A stretch of DNA of 64,000 nt from Heterohyrax brucei (lineage: Eukaryota; Chordata; Mammalia; Hyracoidea; Procaviidae), in assembly GCA_028571685.1 (NCBI GenBank), contig CM053144.1:93154171-93218170 (forward strand), in the 5' to 3' direction. The position numbers were made by a program, and so were the translations under genes. Each line of letters starts with the position of its first letter. Positions within the stretch are counted from its first letter, which is position 1. The notes beneath the pieces are model-generated. The model saw nothing but the letters and a program-made list of their open reading frames with translations. It was not told the origin of the DNA and ran no database searches. Below are positions 1-12,347 of this stretch, in pieces.

Positions 1-332
1 AACTTCATCCGGGATGAAAACCTGACAAACCCTACTTCAGCCAGGTCATCAAATAGAACGGAACGATCATAAATCATGTTGCTAATACCTACCTTCAATG
101 TGATGTGAGGAAGATAGTATTTTACCTCTGTGACCTTCCTCCCCTAAATCTGTAATTCCAGTCTAATCATGAGAAAACCATCAGACAAGTTCTGATAGAG
201 GAGCATCCTACCATATACCTGAATCAGCACCCTTCAATACTATCAAGATATAAGAAACAAGCAAGTCTGAAAAATGTCACAGCCAAGAGGAAGCTAAGGA
301 GACAGATCCTGAAAGAGAAAAAGTACTTTAAA

Positions 333-522
333 ACCCATTGATGTCAAAACACACGTTGACCCCATAGGACAGAATAGAACTGGGCTCTACTCTTGTTTCC
401 TAGGCTATAATCACTACAAAAGCAGACTGCCATATCTTTCTCCTGTGGAATGGGTGGTACATCCAACCAGCCAACCTTGAGACTGCCAGTCCAGTGCTTA
501 ACCACTGCGCCACCAGGGCTCC
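333..522 (-). mobile_element. AfroSINE (long variant)
   Basis: Has the extra middle block (CTAGGCTATAATCACTACAAAAGCAGACTGCC) seen in the 190 bp variant. The tRNA-like head ends GCGCCACCAGGGCTCC. Confidence 0.8.
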
Positions 523-879
523 TTAAAAGGACATTAGGTGAGAACAAAGGAAATGTGAATAAACTGTGAATTTTAGTTGATTATAATGTATCAACATGAT
601 ACATAAATTGTAACAAATTTATAATTTATACTTAATATACAAAATTGTAACAAAATGTATACCTGCTATTAACGTGCATGACACATTTAATAATGGTAAT
701 GTTACAAAAGAAAGGAAGCCTAACTCTACACTTCCTAAGTTTGGTCTATACACGCTGACTTCCTTCCATAAAAGGGGAAATCAAGAGTAGGCTACAATAT
801 AGAAACTCTCAGTACTGTCCAATTTTTCTATAAATCTAAAACTGTCTTAGGAAATAGTCCATTGATTTAAAAAAAAAAA

Positions 880-1070
880 TGAATAGGTAGGAAACATTTA
901 CAAATAAAATGATATGATGTCTATACTTTTCTTTAAAACAATCTGAATGTGGGGAATATAACGAGATTATTGGTAACTGCTAAAGCTGGGAAATGGGTAG
1001 ATGGGGTTTATTACATTTTTCCCTGTTTGTAAAATTTTTCATTATTCAAAATTGAAGAAAACAAGATGAG
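880..1070 (+). repeat. Ancient interspersed repeat fragment
   Basis: The AAATGATATGATGTCTATAC...GCTGGGAAATGGGTAGATGG order recalls an ancient mammalian interspersed repeat tail. A partly similar block lies at about 43,040-43,210. Family not certain. Confidence 0.4.
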
Positions 1071-1164
1071 TTAAATCTGTAATGACCCAATATGGAAATA
1101 AATCTGAGCACAGGTATAAAAGAGGAGTGAGTCAGGAAAGGGAAAGAGCTAAGGAATGAACCTT

Positions 1165-1350
1165 TAACCAGCCGTACTCTTCGGTACTCTTTTCACTGAG
1201 CCGCTAACCAAGAGGTCAGTGGTCTGCAGCTGCCACCAGCTCTGCTGGACAAAAACACCACAGTCTGCTTTCCTAACCATTACACCCTTAGAAGCAGCTC
1301 TGCTCTGTCCCATCAGGTCACTATAGGGACTGGACAGCAACAGAGTTCTA
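1165..1350 (+). mobile_element. AfroSINE, degraded
   Basis: GCCGCTAACCAAGAGGTCAG and CTCTGTCCCATCAGGTCACTAT remain. The middle is scrambled. Confidence 0.5.
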
Positions 1351-1639
1351 TCAGATACTATTTAGTACTCTGTAATATTTTTAGTAAGGCACAAAGAAAA
1401 TTAGTATATCTGTGCCCTGAACAAGAGATAAATTGTTACTGTGAATGTCATCACTATCAGTCATTTTAGATATGAAAAAGAAAAGCTGTCTCCTCACCCT
1501 CAACTGTTCTGTGAACAACCCTGTGTCCTTGGAATTAGAATGTCAACAGGTTTACCTCTCCAAGGAAGAAACAGTCTTCAATATTCTGAATACTTAACTT
1601 CTTAATTAGAGTAAAAAAAAAAAAAACCTCCCAGGCTGA

Positions 1640-1800
1640 GAAACCAGTGTAACACAGGATTAAAAAACATGACTGCCCCTGAGCCGCTCCTGCCTCACGG
1701 CCACCCTGTAAGGTTTGGGAGGCTACGACTGCCACATCTTCCTTTAACCGCTGACCTTCCGGCTAGCAGGTGATGCCTTTAACCACCACACTCCTACTCC
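1640..1800 (-). mobile_element. AfroSINE, degraded long variant
   Basis: GGAGGCTACGACTGCCACATC and CTTTAACCACCACACTCC remain. Confidence 0.5.
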
Positions 1801-2789
1801 TTATAATATCGGGAGTAGAAAAATGAAGGCATCACCACTCAAACTTTTTCTGAATAATTTCTGTCTTACACACACTGCTATTTTAACAGAATCCATCAAT
1901 CAGTTTAGTATCTGGTAAAGAAACTGAAGAGTCTTTGATCTTGGCTTCCGAGGCTCAGAAGGACCGTGGGTGAGGCTGCCTGCACACAGACGCCACCTGC
2001 CTCCCATTCTGGACACAGCTGTGAGGTAACCGGGTAACACAGATGTGCGTAACAAGGCATAAACGAGCGGTCGTCATGCTAACACGATTGGTATAGGTGA
2101 ATGGGAAAGCTCTTCCCTTTCCACTTTCCCCTTCTATATCTTATGATCTGTCTTGAGTTTTAATATGAAGACTGGTTTGAAAACATGTTTAAAAAATTTT
2201 GAAGACAAAGACCGCTGTAAATTACCTCTAAAACAGGATTTTGACAAACGGCTGACTTAAGAATTGACGTAAGTAAGATTCTAGCTCCGCCACGTGGCCA
2301 ATAGAGGAATTAACTCTTGAAACTAGAAATTCACCTTCTCCCCAAATATGTAAATATTTGTAGACTACATGGAAGCCCGAGGACAGAATATGTTAGGTAT
2401 GTAAAAGGGTACACAGTTAAAATACGCATGATCAAATATTCAGTCTTCGTCAATGCTAATGAACCCACAAAACTTAGTAAATCCTCTCTTTACCAAGATG
2501 CCAAGTTAAAGTTGAACTTTAGACTAAAAACAATTTTTTAATTTGTCCTAAATATGTATAACTTTTCAACAAATAATATCACAAAGTGGAGAAAGAACTT
2601 GCAACATCAAAAAACAAGGTATCGACATGTAGCCAATGTAAAGAACCTTCTACATAAAATGTGGATGAGGAACCCAACAGAAAAATGAAATAAAAATGCA
2701 GTTATATGATGTACAGAAAGAAAAATAAATTACTTACTAGATGATGAGAAGATGATCTACCTACCTGTAGAGAAAACCATCTCAAAATG
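1801..2789. other. Unassigned AT-rich sequence
   Basis: No gene or repeat recognised. The 74-codon open frame at 2,317 lacks any recognisable motif. Confidence 0.3.
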
Positions 2790-3235
2790 GTAACCCTGTC
2801 TTGTTCACACTAGCCTGGCAAAACCCTGGATAGACCAAATTTTTTGTGAGAATGTGAAGAAAACGAAACCTGTATGCACTTCTGGTGGAAACGAACACTA
2901 CTGCAGCCATTCTGATGTGCAATCTAGCAGTATTTAGTGAAATTAAGTATGAAAAGTATAAACATATCCTCCATCACAGAAAGCAAACTCCTGGATAACT
3001 TCCAGGGAAATTGCTCCACATATTCACACAGGGACATTGGGCAAGGACATTCATCACAGCATTGTTTATGGAAGTGAGTCACTGAAAGCCACAGGATCAG
3101 TAAAATGTGGTGAATGCATACTTTGGAACACAATACAGCTGTCAGAGCAATGACCTAATACATTCAAAAATACAGACAGATCTTAAGGACATGGTATTGG
3201 ATTTTAAAAGAAGTAATTAAATCTGCAATGCAATA
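2790..3235 (+). mobile_element. Old L1 3' end fragment
   Basis: The order of motifs (GAACACTACTGCAGCCATTC; CATCACAGCATTGTTTATGG) matches old L1 ORF2/3' UTR sequence with many substitutions. Confidence 0.6.
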
Positions 3236-3241
3236 ACACTT

Positions 3242-3741
3242 TGCTGTGGATTGAAAATGTGTGTAGCAACTCAGCTGGGCCCTAATTCCCAGTATTGTGT
3301 GATTGACCCCCATTTTGTGATTTTCCTATAAATCCTAATCTATGCCGCTGGTGAGTAGATTGGATTGTTACAGAGCATTCAGGTGGGACTGAAAAATCCT
3401 TATTAAGAGCATTTCCCAGAAGTGTGGCTTGCACACCCTTTTAACCTACAAGAGGTGAAAGGCAAACAAGCAGAGAGTTGGGGAACTCATACCATTAGGA
3501 AAGCAGCACCAGGAACTGGTGCACATCCTTCACACCTGTGGTTCCTACACTGAGATGCTCTCAGGCCAGAGAAAGACAGATGCAACGAAGGACCTTCCTC
3601 CGGAGCCCACGGGAAGTGTGTTCCCCTGGAGCCCGCATGCTGAATTCGGACATCTGGCCTACTGGACTCTATAAGAATAAACTTTTCTTTGCTGAAGCTA
3701 TCAATCCGTGGTATTTCTGCTAGAGCAGTACTAGATACCTA
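3242..3741 (+). mobile_element. Diverged solo MaLR-like LTR
   Basis: Shows the family layout (GTGGATTGAAAATGTGTG at the start, AATAAACTTTTC and GGTATTTCTGCTAGAGCAG near the end) with many substitutions, so it is older than the copies at 21 and 38 kb. Confidence 0.72.
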
Positions 3742-3922
3742 GGCTTAGTTTCAGCCTAACAAGATAGCAAAACTGATCAGTCCTCTTGTTGGGGTTCCAT
3801 AAACCTTATTTGCATAGACCCACCCCTGTAAGGGTTCCCTGCACTTCATCTGCTTTATTAACATGCTGACCAATCTGCTTGGTGGGCCACAAACACCTTA
3901 TTTGAATACTCCCATTACATTA
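3742..3922. repeat. 180 bp direct repeat, copy 1
   Basis: A block starting GGCTTAGTTTCAGCCTAA and containing CAGTCCTCTTGTTGGGG recurs at 5102-5280 in the same orientation with scattered substitutions. The family is not recognised; the two copies may be ends of one ERV-like insertion. Confidence 0.7.
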
Positions 3923-4354
3923 CACAATACACAAATTCATTCCCTGTCATTCCTGGCACACTTGAAAAGGAATTATGGAGATGGGAAAAGGGGTTGGAGT
4001 AGAAATCAAACTAAAAGCAAAGACTCAGAGGGGAAAATTCACATATAGGTAACAAGAACAGGCCCTTACATGAGCCCATGATGACCATGTAGCCTCAGCT
4101 GAGAAATATTATGTTCTCAATTCTTTGCTACTGAGACCCAAGAGGAAAAACTGAACATCTGACAAAGTTACCTACACATATGTAAGAAAGCAGATGATAA
4201 ATTTATGAATGTAAGTGGAAGAGAAAGAGCAAGCTGACAGGAAAAAGATGCATGCAAAAGACTAAGTGCCCAAACTCCAAGAAAATACAACTACAGAGTG
4301 GAGGGGGAGAAAGAAATTCTTGACGATTGCTTCAAGTTATAGAAAAACACACAC

Positions 4355-5101
4355 ATACTGTCCAAATGGCATGCTAGCGCCAGACCTCCTCTGACTTCAC
4401 GAGACGAGGAGAATCACCACCATTAGCCCTACGTTGATTCCTGTGAAGTGGAGGTCAGACACCTGCTCTCTCTAATCGTTTTACCAATTTGACACCAGCT
4501 ATCCCTCCCATAACATTTTCCAGTTCCCTGCTGGGTTTGGTAGTTTTTGGTAACAGCCACACAGAACTCACAGACCATACTCATAGGTATGGGATTTGTT
4601 TGGGAAGTGCCTGCCTACAATTCAAGTGCAACTTGTAAGTAACAGAAACAAGTCAGGATACAGTTCTTTGATCAAGATAGCTTCTTGATCAAGCTTTGCC
4701 TGCAGATGGGCCTCCCTTAGCCCTCAGCCTGGCCTTTGCCCTGCTCTAGCAAGTGTTACAAAGCTCTTTAGCTCCACAAGTATGTGCCCAGAGGCAACCC
4801 ACTATGCCACAAAGCCTCCTGTCCAAAGGTGCTCGGCTCTCTCGCTCCATAGGTTGGCATGCCCACAGTAGCCACCTCACTCCATGGGCCGGGAAGCTCG
4901 ATGCAACATCTTACGCTTGTTTCTAGTTCCCGCTGCGACTACTCTTCTGCAGCCATTTCTCACTGTTTCCAGTGTTCCAACGCTGTCTGTCTCCCAGGTC
5001 TAGGAGGTCCTCCGTGCAGAAACCGTAGGTCCAAAGGACGCACTTATTTTCTAGCTTTTCGTCTTAATGGTAGTGAAGTCCCTTTCCTATCCTCTGGGAT
5101 T
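4355..5101 (-). mobile_element. ERV-like composite (LTR and internal fragments)
   Basis: About 4,355-4,620 resembles the LTR-like block at 51,240-51,450. About 4,690-4,870 resembles the internal region of the complete LTR element at 49-51 kb (CAAAGCTCTTTAGCTCCAC and GGTGCTCGGCTCTCTCGCTC motifs). About 4,980-5,060 resembles a MaLR-like LTR (CCAGGTCTAGGAG, GGTCCAAAGGACGCAC). It appears to be the decayed remains of a related element. Confidence 0.5.
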
Positions 5102-5280
5102 GGCTTAGTTTCAGCCTAATGAAATGGCAAAACTAATCAGTCCTCTTGTTGGGGTTCCATAAACCTTATTTGCATGGATCCACCCCTGTAAGGGTTCCAC
5201 GCACTTCATTTGCTTTATTAACATGTTGACCAATCTGCTTGGTGGGCCACAAACAGCTTATTTGAATACTCCTATTCAAT
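5102..5280. repeat. 180 bp direct repeat, copy 2
   Basis: Second copy of the 3742-3922 block, about 1.36 kb away, flanking the ERV-like composite. Confidence 0.7.
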
Positions 5281-5865
5281 CATTTTGTGGGGTTCACAAG
5301 TCATGCAGGGCTAGAAGGACCATATTAATTTACTGCACTACGTATATCAATGAGTTTATTTCTAGAAATACATCAGCTGATGCTCAAGTTCATATGAAAA
5401 AATAGGCATGCAAGACTAGCTGGAAAACACTGAAAAGGAACAGCTGTGAGTATGGGTCAAGCCTTGTAAAATATTAAAGTATACTAAAAAGCTTCCCAAT
5501 TAAAACAGCATGACACAGACACATAAGTAGACAGACTAAAGGAATAAGACAGAAAATTCAGAAACAAATGCAACTCATACATAAATCTAAAATATCACAA
5601 AATCAGAACATTGGAACAAAGGTAGATTTTTTTTTTTCAATATATTGGGACAACTGGATAGTCATTTACAAATACACAGAACTAGATCCATTCTACTTTT
5701 ATCACATCAAACACAAGAATGAGCTCCAAATGAATCTAAAGGTAAAAACTCAAACTATACAGGAAAACAAAAATGAATAGCCTGGATAAAAAAGTTTTCT
5801 AACTACTACAAAAATTTGCCCATAGAGGATCCCATTGACTAGAAGATGCCATTGTAATGAAAGAA

Positions 5866-6060
5866 CACTAGTGGCCCAACAGTTAAGAGCTCGACTGCTG
5901 ACTGGAAGTTTGGTGCTTCGAACCCACCAGCTGCTCCGTGGGAAAAAGACGTGGCAGTTCTTCTTCAATCAAGACCACAGCCTTGGAACCTCTATAGAGC
6001 AGTTCTAGTCCATCCTATAGGGTCATTATGAGCTGGAATCGACTCAAGGGCACACAACAG
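5866..6060 (+). mobile_element. AfroSINE (long variant)
   Basis: CTAGTGGCCCAACAGTTAAG head, TTCGAACCC B-box, and CATTATGAGCTGGAATCGAC tail. Confidence 0.8.
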
Positions 6061-6429
6061 TGGGAGAAGCAACATCACGATGAGTTTGAGGCTGATCAAG
6101 GAAAAACACGTGACCAGTGACAGCAGTGTTGTACAACAAGCTGTTTATTGGGGCTGATAACAGGTTTGCAACCGGGGGCTAGAAGGGATAGAGAGCACTA
6201 CAACTCCCAGAAGGGAAGGAGTCTTCCTTGTCCAGATGATGTCCACAGGTAAGTCTCTGCGTCAGAGTGCTCAGAGGGCAACAGTGGCTTGGAGCCCTTA
6301 TAATCACAGGGCTATGGCCATAACCATGGCTAGCAGACGCTGGGACAGTCCTGCGGGGTATGCACAATAGGCAGGCTCTTAATGTCTAAAAATCCGCTTC
6401 TTTGTATATCTCTAAAGCAAAGGGAAGGA

Positions 6430-6520
6430 GCCAGGGGTAAAGCAACTGGTTACAAACCGAAAAGTCAGCTGTTTGATCCCACCAGCCACTCCACAGAGAA
6501 AGAAGTGGCAGCCTATTTAC
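6430..6520 (+). mobile_element. AfroSINE head fragment
   Basis: Only the tRNA-like half and start of the long-variant middle are present. Confidence 0.6.
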
Positions 6521-6524
6521 ATAA

Positions 6525-6889
6525 AGAATTACAGCCTGCTATCCAGACATTCTGATCACATCAGGACTGAAAGCACTCCTGAATTCCACTTTTCGGACGA
6601 AGATGAGACAGGTCTATGAAACAGTAACACATGTGAGGAATGTACTCCTCAGTTCGATCAAACATGCAAGAAGAAATGGGCCACTTCTACCCCAAAGCAA
6701 GGGGAGAGGCAGGAAGGGCCAGGAACCAGATGAACAGACACAGGGAGCCTGGAGGAGTCAAAGGGGAGCATGCTGTCATGTTGCGGGGCTTACAACCAGT
6801 GTCACAAAACAATCTGAGTATAAATTTTTAAGCGAAAAATTAATCTGACTGTAAGCTTTTTACGTAAAGCACATTAAATTAAAAAAACA
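6525..6889 (+). mobile_element. L1 3' UTR fragment
   Basis: Matches the terminal half of the same 3' UTR subfamily (ATGAGACAGGTCTATGAAAC, CAGTGTCACAAAACAATC) and ends at TTAAATTAAAAAAAC, where an AfroSINE begins. Confidence 0.68.
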
Positions 6890-7041
6890 AACCCTGGTGG
6901 TGGTGATGGTGGTGGCATAGTGTAATAGCCACAGCAGCTAACCAAAAAGTCAGCAGGCCAAATCCACCAGATTATCCCTGAAAACCCTACGGGGCAGTTC
7001 TACTCTGTTCTGTGAGTCAGAATTCAATTCAACAGCAACAA
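6890..7041 (+). mobile_element. AfroSINE at the tail of an L1 3' UTR
   Basis: Head carries an expanded GGTGGTGATGGTGGTGG stretch. Sits between two L1 3' UTR fragments. Confidence 0.8.
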
Positions 7042-7044
7042 AGT

Positions 7045-7595
7045 GTTTTTGTTGGTATTTTTCCTTAAGGTACCACGAATACCACAGTCTCTGTTCGATG
7101 GAGTCCAGCACAACTAGAGGCTACCCAGCTACCACCACTGACCGCTCTGACAGGGATCACAACACAGACTCCCAGACAGAGCTGGAGAAAAATACAGAAC
7201 AAAATTCCAACTTACCAAAAAAGACCAGACTCACTGGTCCTACAAAGACTGCAGGAACCCTGAGAGTATGGACCCTGGATAGCCTTTTGACTCAGACTGA
7301 AGTCACTCACGAAGTTCACCCTTCAGCCAAAGATCAGACAGGCCTATGAAACAAACAATAAGACACATAACTCAGCTGTGTATACGTGACTGACTGAGCA
7401 CACCAGCCCAGGGGCAAGGGGGGTGGGCAGGAAGGCTAGCTGAATGGAAATGGGGAACCCGAGGTCAAGAAGGGGCAAGTGCTGACATACCATGGGGCAG
7501 GCGACCACTGTCACAAAACAATGCGTATTAATTATTTAATGAAAAACTAATTTGCTCTGTAAACCTTCATCTAGAGCGCAATAAAAAAATTTTAT
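7045..7595 (+). mobile_element. L1 3' UTR fragment
   Basis: Same 3' UTR subfamily as 18,701-19,567 (CCACCACTGACCGCTCTGA, GACCAGACTCACTGGTCC), ending in GCAATAAAAAAATTTTA. The 83-codon open frame here is an accident of the UTR. Confidence 0.7.
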
Positions 7596-7954
7596 ACACT
7601 ACTTTTAATAAGCTTTCCATGTGATTTCATAACTTTAATTTTTAAGCTCCAAAAATAAAGTTTTAAGGTTACAAGTTTAAACACTCATTGTTCTCAAGAG
7701 AAAAAAAGCTGAACTTTCTAAACGATCACGTACATGCCCATTTTTGACGTCTAACAAATCTTTACAACCTCTAATTGTTCCCACTTCACTGCAAACAGAA
7801 CCCTCTACAATTAAGTAATTAGCTTTGTGTGATGTCAGTATTTTATAAATATTCTCAGCAGGTCACTTTGAATTGATTTAACACATCTGAAAGGATATAA
7901 TAGAAAACGCAATTTTAAAGGCAATTTTAAAACGTCTATTAATCAAAACTATAC

Positions 7955-8130
7955 TGAGCATCTACCGTGTTCTTAGTGCTATGTACCGTCTGCAGAAAAC
8001 AAAGTTACAAAACCAAGATTTGATCCCTGCCCTTAGGAAGCATAGACTCATCCTTCACAATGGTACCAAGACTAAATATAAAACAATCAGCAAATATAAT
8101 ATGGTATGCAATTAAATTCTAACTATAAGG
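7955..8130 (+). repeat. Ancient LINE-like fragment (possibly L2)
   Basis: ACTGAGCATCTACCGTGTTC followed by GATCCCTGCCCTTAGGAAGC recalls the L2 3' region. Decayed; low certainty. Confidence 0.4.
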
Positions 8131-8148
8131 CATAACTATACTTATTAT

Positions 8149-8306
8149 ACCAAACCCACTGCTATCAAGTCTATTCTTACTCATAGCAACTCTATAGGAC
8201 AGAGGAAAACTACTCCATAGAGTTTCCAAGGAGCATCTGGTGCATTTGAACTGCCAAACCTTTTGGTTAGCCCACACTGACACTTAACCACTATGCCACG
8301 CAGGAC
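8149..8306 (-). mobile_element. AfroSINE
   Basis: CCCACTGCTATCAAGTCTATTC tail to CACTATGCCACGCAGG head; full length. Confidence 0.85.
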
Positions 8307-8384
8307 TGCCATAATTGTAATAGCCATACTAAAACATTCAATGTATACAGATACAGATTAGAACATTTTGTACCTGTTAGATGT

Positions 8385-8540
8385 TAAGTTGGTTTGGATT
8401 CACAGCAACCCCATGTGACACAGTAGAACTGCTTCACAGGGTTTCTTGGCTGTAACATTTATGAGAACAGATTCCCAGGCTGTCTTCTACAGAGCCACCA
8501 GGTGGGTACCAACTGATCAGTTAACAGTCAAGTACTTAGA
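8385..8540 (-). mobile_element. AfroSINE, degraded long variant
   Basis: GGATTCACAGCAACCCCATG and TTCTTGGCTGTAACATTTATG remain; head decayed. Confidence 0.6.
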
Positions 8541-8936
8541 AATTTTAAAATTTTGTTTTGGGGGCACTGACATAATGAGAGGATTTTCTTCTTTGGAAAA
8601 AGTTACAGCTATTATGGATTTTCAATCTTTGTAAATAAAATTGTGGTACATAAAAAAATTAAAAAGAATAAAGAAAAAAAGATTTACAGCTTTTAGGACC
8701 ATATGGGGTCACTGTAAGTTGAGATTAACACAATAAAGCCTATTTCGAGGCATCAAGTTTGGTTTGGTAAAGCAAAGGAAGGTGTGAAAATTTCAGTTTG
8801 GCACTTGCAGGCTTTTTGCAGCAACTAGCACATCCATCTGCAATGACAATGGGTCACAAAGTACATACGGTATAAAAAAATACACATCATCTTGAGGAAA
8901 AGCCCCAGCTATGAAAGGTAAATACGGTGAAGACAA

Positions 8937-9451
8937 TGTGCTATAATCAGCCAGTGCAGCTTTGACAGAAACACCACGAGTGGATGGCTTTAAAAAAAGA
9001 CATGTTTATTCTTACACAGGCCAGTAGGTTACAAGTCTGAACTCAGGGTGTCTGTTCCAAGGGAAGGCCTTTCCTCTTTGTCAATTCTAGAGGAAAAGTC
9101 CTTGTGTTGTATCAGTCTTTAGTCAGGGAGCATCTTGGCACAGGAACCTCAGGTCTGGAGGATACACTCTTATCCCATTGCTGCTTTCTTGATGGCATGA
9201 GGTTCCCAATTCTCTGCTTGATTCTCTCTTTTTATCTCCCATAGGATGAAAGCATAAAAGGTGGTGCAAACCACACTCCAAGGAAACTCCCTTAGCAAGG
9301 GTGCTGCACTCTAACCCTAACCCTCTTTTAATATAATCATGCTATTAGCCACAGATAGAGATTAGGATGTATAACATAGGAAAATCACAAAATACTGGGA
9401 ATGATGGTCCAACCAAATGACTACATACTTTTTTGAGGGGACACAATGGAA
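8937..9451 (-). mobile_element. Solo MaLR-like LTR
   Basis: Reverse-strand LTR beginning (plus strand) near CAGCTTTGACAGAAACACC and ending near TTTTTGAGGGGACACAATGG. It abuts an L1 3' end on its right. Limits are approximate. Confidence 0.72.
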
Positions 9452-9464
9452 TTAAAAAGTCCCA

Positions 9465-9898
9465 CTCCAACATGAGAATAAATATGCACCCTGTTGAGAT
9501 TTCCACTAAAAGACCACAATTGATGATCCAGGGGCCTTGGCGTTCCCCTTGGAGCATGGTCCCTGGCCCTGACCCTGCCCCGTCCATAAATCATAACGGA
9601 GGTCAACTCTTCTGACAGGAATGGATTGGACTTGGTAACACAGAGTGACCATACCATGTGTGCACTTTATGGTTTCATGCATTTACAGGATGTCATCCTG
9701 CTGACCTCTTACTGGAGGCAGGGGAGAGGGTGGAGAAGAGGGAATAGGAGATTGTTAGGAAGATATGACAAGTATAGAACGGACAGGAGGAGTGTGCTAT
9801 CACCAGACAGGGAGAGTGGAGGGAGCTCCACACAGGTGGGCATGCAAATTTATATGGGATTGTACATTTTCACTTAATAATGATAAAAAAAAAAATAC
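9465..9898 (+). mobile_element. L1 3' end fragment
   Basis: Matches the 3' UTR of the L1 at 15.4-15.8 kb (CACTAAAAGACCACAATTG; TGGGCATGCAAATTTATATG) and ends in a poly(A) run. Only the last 430 bp are present. Confidence 0.8.
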
Positions 9899-10859
9899 AG
9901 TCCCAGTAATAGAACAAAAGTTTGACCAGATCCACAGACTCAGGCTGAGGTTTGAAAGATGCTCCCATGAGAGTTGCAACTCAACATAATAAGCTTAACA
10001 TCTAGAACATATCACCTTGGCTGGTCTGAAATGGCATTATTCTATTTTGTTTTTAACTTGAGTAGCATTACTGTAACCCTAGGAATAATAAAACTAAGCG
10101 TCTTGGAACACCACTGAAAAACAGAAAAGCAGACAGATAGAAGCATTCACAGCTAGGCATTGGAGTTCTGCTGAACAAAAACAGAACACCAGCATTAGTC
10201 AAAGTCACTCCACAAACAAGATGAATCCAATAATATTTTGTTTCAGAAATAGACAACTCACTATAAGGTCATAGGAAGAAACTTGAAACAATGGAAGACG
10301 GAGTTAGTAAGCTTGAAGACAAATCAATGTATGCTGAAAAAAGGAGGAAGGAAACCTAAGAATTAGGTAGGCTAAAATTAAGAGCAAAAATGTATGTGCG
10401 ATCAGAGTTCCAAAAGCAGGTTAAACTGGAAAACACACAGAAGATTGTGTGTAACATGAAGTATGAAAAGGTGACCATTTAAGAATCTCCACAAACTCCA
10501 TACGGGATACACTGAAAAAGAAAGTCACCGAGACATATGATGATCACACTTGCCAAAATCAAATACAAAAAAAGAATCTTGACAGCAGTTCTGGAAACAA
10601 GAAAAGTCGCATACAAAAGGGAAACAATAAACCAAAGCTCTGATTATTTGGTAGAAAATACATAGGCAAGAAGGCAATAAAATGAAATAAAACCTCAAAA
10701 GAAAAAAAAACTATCAACCAAGGATGATATATCCTGCAAAAGTCTCTCTCAAATACAATGATGAAACCAGAATATTTCCAGATCAGCAGAAACTAACAGA
10801 ATACATAAAAACCAAACTAAAGTTAAAAGAAAGATGTAAGGGAGTGCATCTTAGTTGTC

Positions 10860-11011
10860 AGAAACCCTGGTGGTATAGGAGCTTCAGTCCGCTAACCAAA
10901 AGGCTGGCCGTTCAAATCCACCAGGTGCTCCTTGGAAACTCTATGGGGCAGTTCTACTCTGACCTCCAGGGTCACTATGAGTCAGACCCAACTCAATGGC
11001 AGTGGGTTTGG
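10860..11011 (+). mobile_element. AfroSINE, first of a cluster of three
   Basis: Full copy in old L1, followed by a duplicated tail segment at 11,040-11,078. Confidence 0.87.
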
Positions 11012-11092
11012 GATTCTTTGCTTTTTATCTTAGCTGTCATTATAAGTTGGAATTGATGGCAGTGGGTTTGGTTTTTTGTTGTCTTAGTTATT

Positions 11093-11256
11093 AGAAACCC
11101 TAGTGATGTAGTTAAGTGCTACAGCTGCTAACCAAAAGGTCAGAAGTTCAAACCTGTCAGGCATTCCTTGGAAACTCTATGGGGCAATTCTACTCTGTCC
11201 TGTAAGGTCACTATGAGTCAGTATTGACTCAGTGACAATGGGTTTGGTTTTTTCTT
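11093..11256 (+). mobile_element. AfroSINE, second of a cluster
   Basis: Full copy ending in a poly(T) run (11,258-11,276). Head-to-head with the next copy. Confidence 0.87.
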
Positions 11257-11278
11257 TTTTTTTTTTTTTTTTTTTTGG

Positions 11279-11940
11279 TGTCTCAAGTGTCTGGTGCTGC
11301 TGTAATGAAACCCAAAACAAAACCCAGTACTATCAAGTTGATTCTGACTCATAGCAACCCTATAGGTCAGAGTAGGACTGCTCCCTAGTTTCCAAGGAGT
11401 GCCTGACAGATTCGAACCACCAACCTTTTGGTTAGCAGCCATAGCACTTAACCACTACCCTACTAAGGTTTCTGCTGCTATAACACAAATAACAAAAATG
11501 TACGGCTTTAACAAAGAGAAATGTATTTTCTCATAGTTATGAAGGCTAAAAGTACAAATTCAGGGTCCTAGATCCAAGGAAAGGCTGTCTTTCTCTGTCA
11601 GCTCTGGGGGAAGGTGCTTATCATCAATCTTCCCCAGGTCTAGGAGCTTCTCCACACTGTAACTCTGGGTCCAAAGGACACACTCTCTTCCTGGCTCTGC
11701 TGTCTTGGTGGTATGAGGTTCCCCTGTCTCTCTCTCAAAAGACACTGACTCCAGTAACAACTTAATCTTGTAAATTGTAACCTGCCTCATTAACGTCACA
11801 GAAGTAGAATTTACAAAACATAGGAAAATCACATCAGATTACAAAATGGTAGATAACCACACAATACTGGGAATCATGGCCTAGCCGAGTTGACACACAT
11901 TTGGGGTGGGGGGGACACAATTCAGTCAGTGATAGAATCC
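11279..11940 (-). mobile_element. MaLR-like LTR carrying an AfroSINE
   Basis: The LTR starts at TGTCTCAAGTG, is broken by an AfroSINE at 11,309-11,473, resumes at CTGCTGCTATAACAC and ends near GGGGGGACACAATTCAGTCAG. Near-identical TGCTGCT(G/A)TAA on both sides is the SINE's target duplication. Confidence 0.78.
11309..11473 (-). mobile_element. AfroSINE inside an LTR
   Basis: Inserted in the LTR at 11,279-11,940 with a nearly perfect target duplication. Inverted relative to the two preceding copies. Confidence 0.87.
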
Positions 11941-12194
11941 TTCAGTTAGAAAACCAACAACATCAGTCAACTACCTAAGTTTAATATACAAGACAGCATC
12001 AGCCAGACACCAACCTATATCACAAACTCTCAATAATAAAACAAAGCTGAAAGACATATCAAGGAAATAGAAACATCAGACTGTAAATGACAAAAAAATC
12101 AAAAAAGAAGAGGGAATAAACAGGTATATGACTGTAAGACGGAGAGTAAGTCAAAGCAACATCAAGTAATAAAATACTTGTTTGAACTCAGGAA

Positions 12195-12347
12195 GAAATC
12201 GACCACCATCAAGACAATTCCAACTTACAGTGACCTTATAGGTCACAGTAGAACTACTCCATAGAGCTTCCAAGAATGCCTGATGGAGCTGAACTGGCAA
12301 CCTTTTGGTTAGCGGTTGCACTTAACCACTATGCAACTAGGGTTTCC
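12195..12347 (-). mobile_element. AfroSINE inside the old L1
   Basis: CCACCATCAAGACAATTCCAAC tail to CAACTAGGGTTTCC head. Confidence 0.83.
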
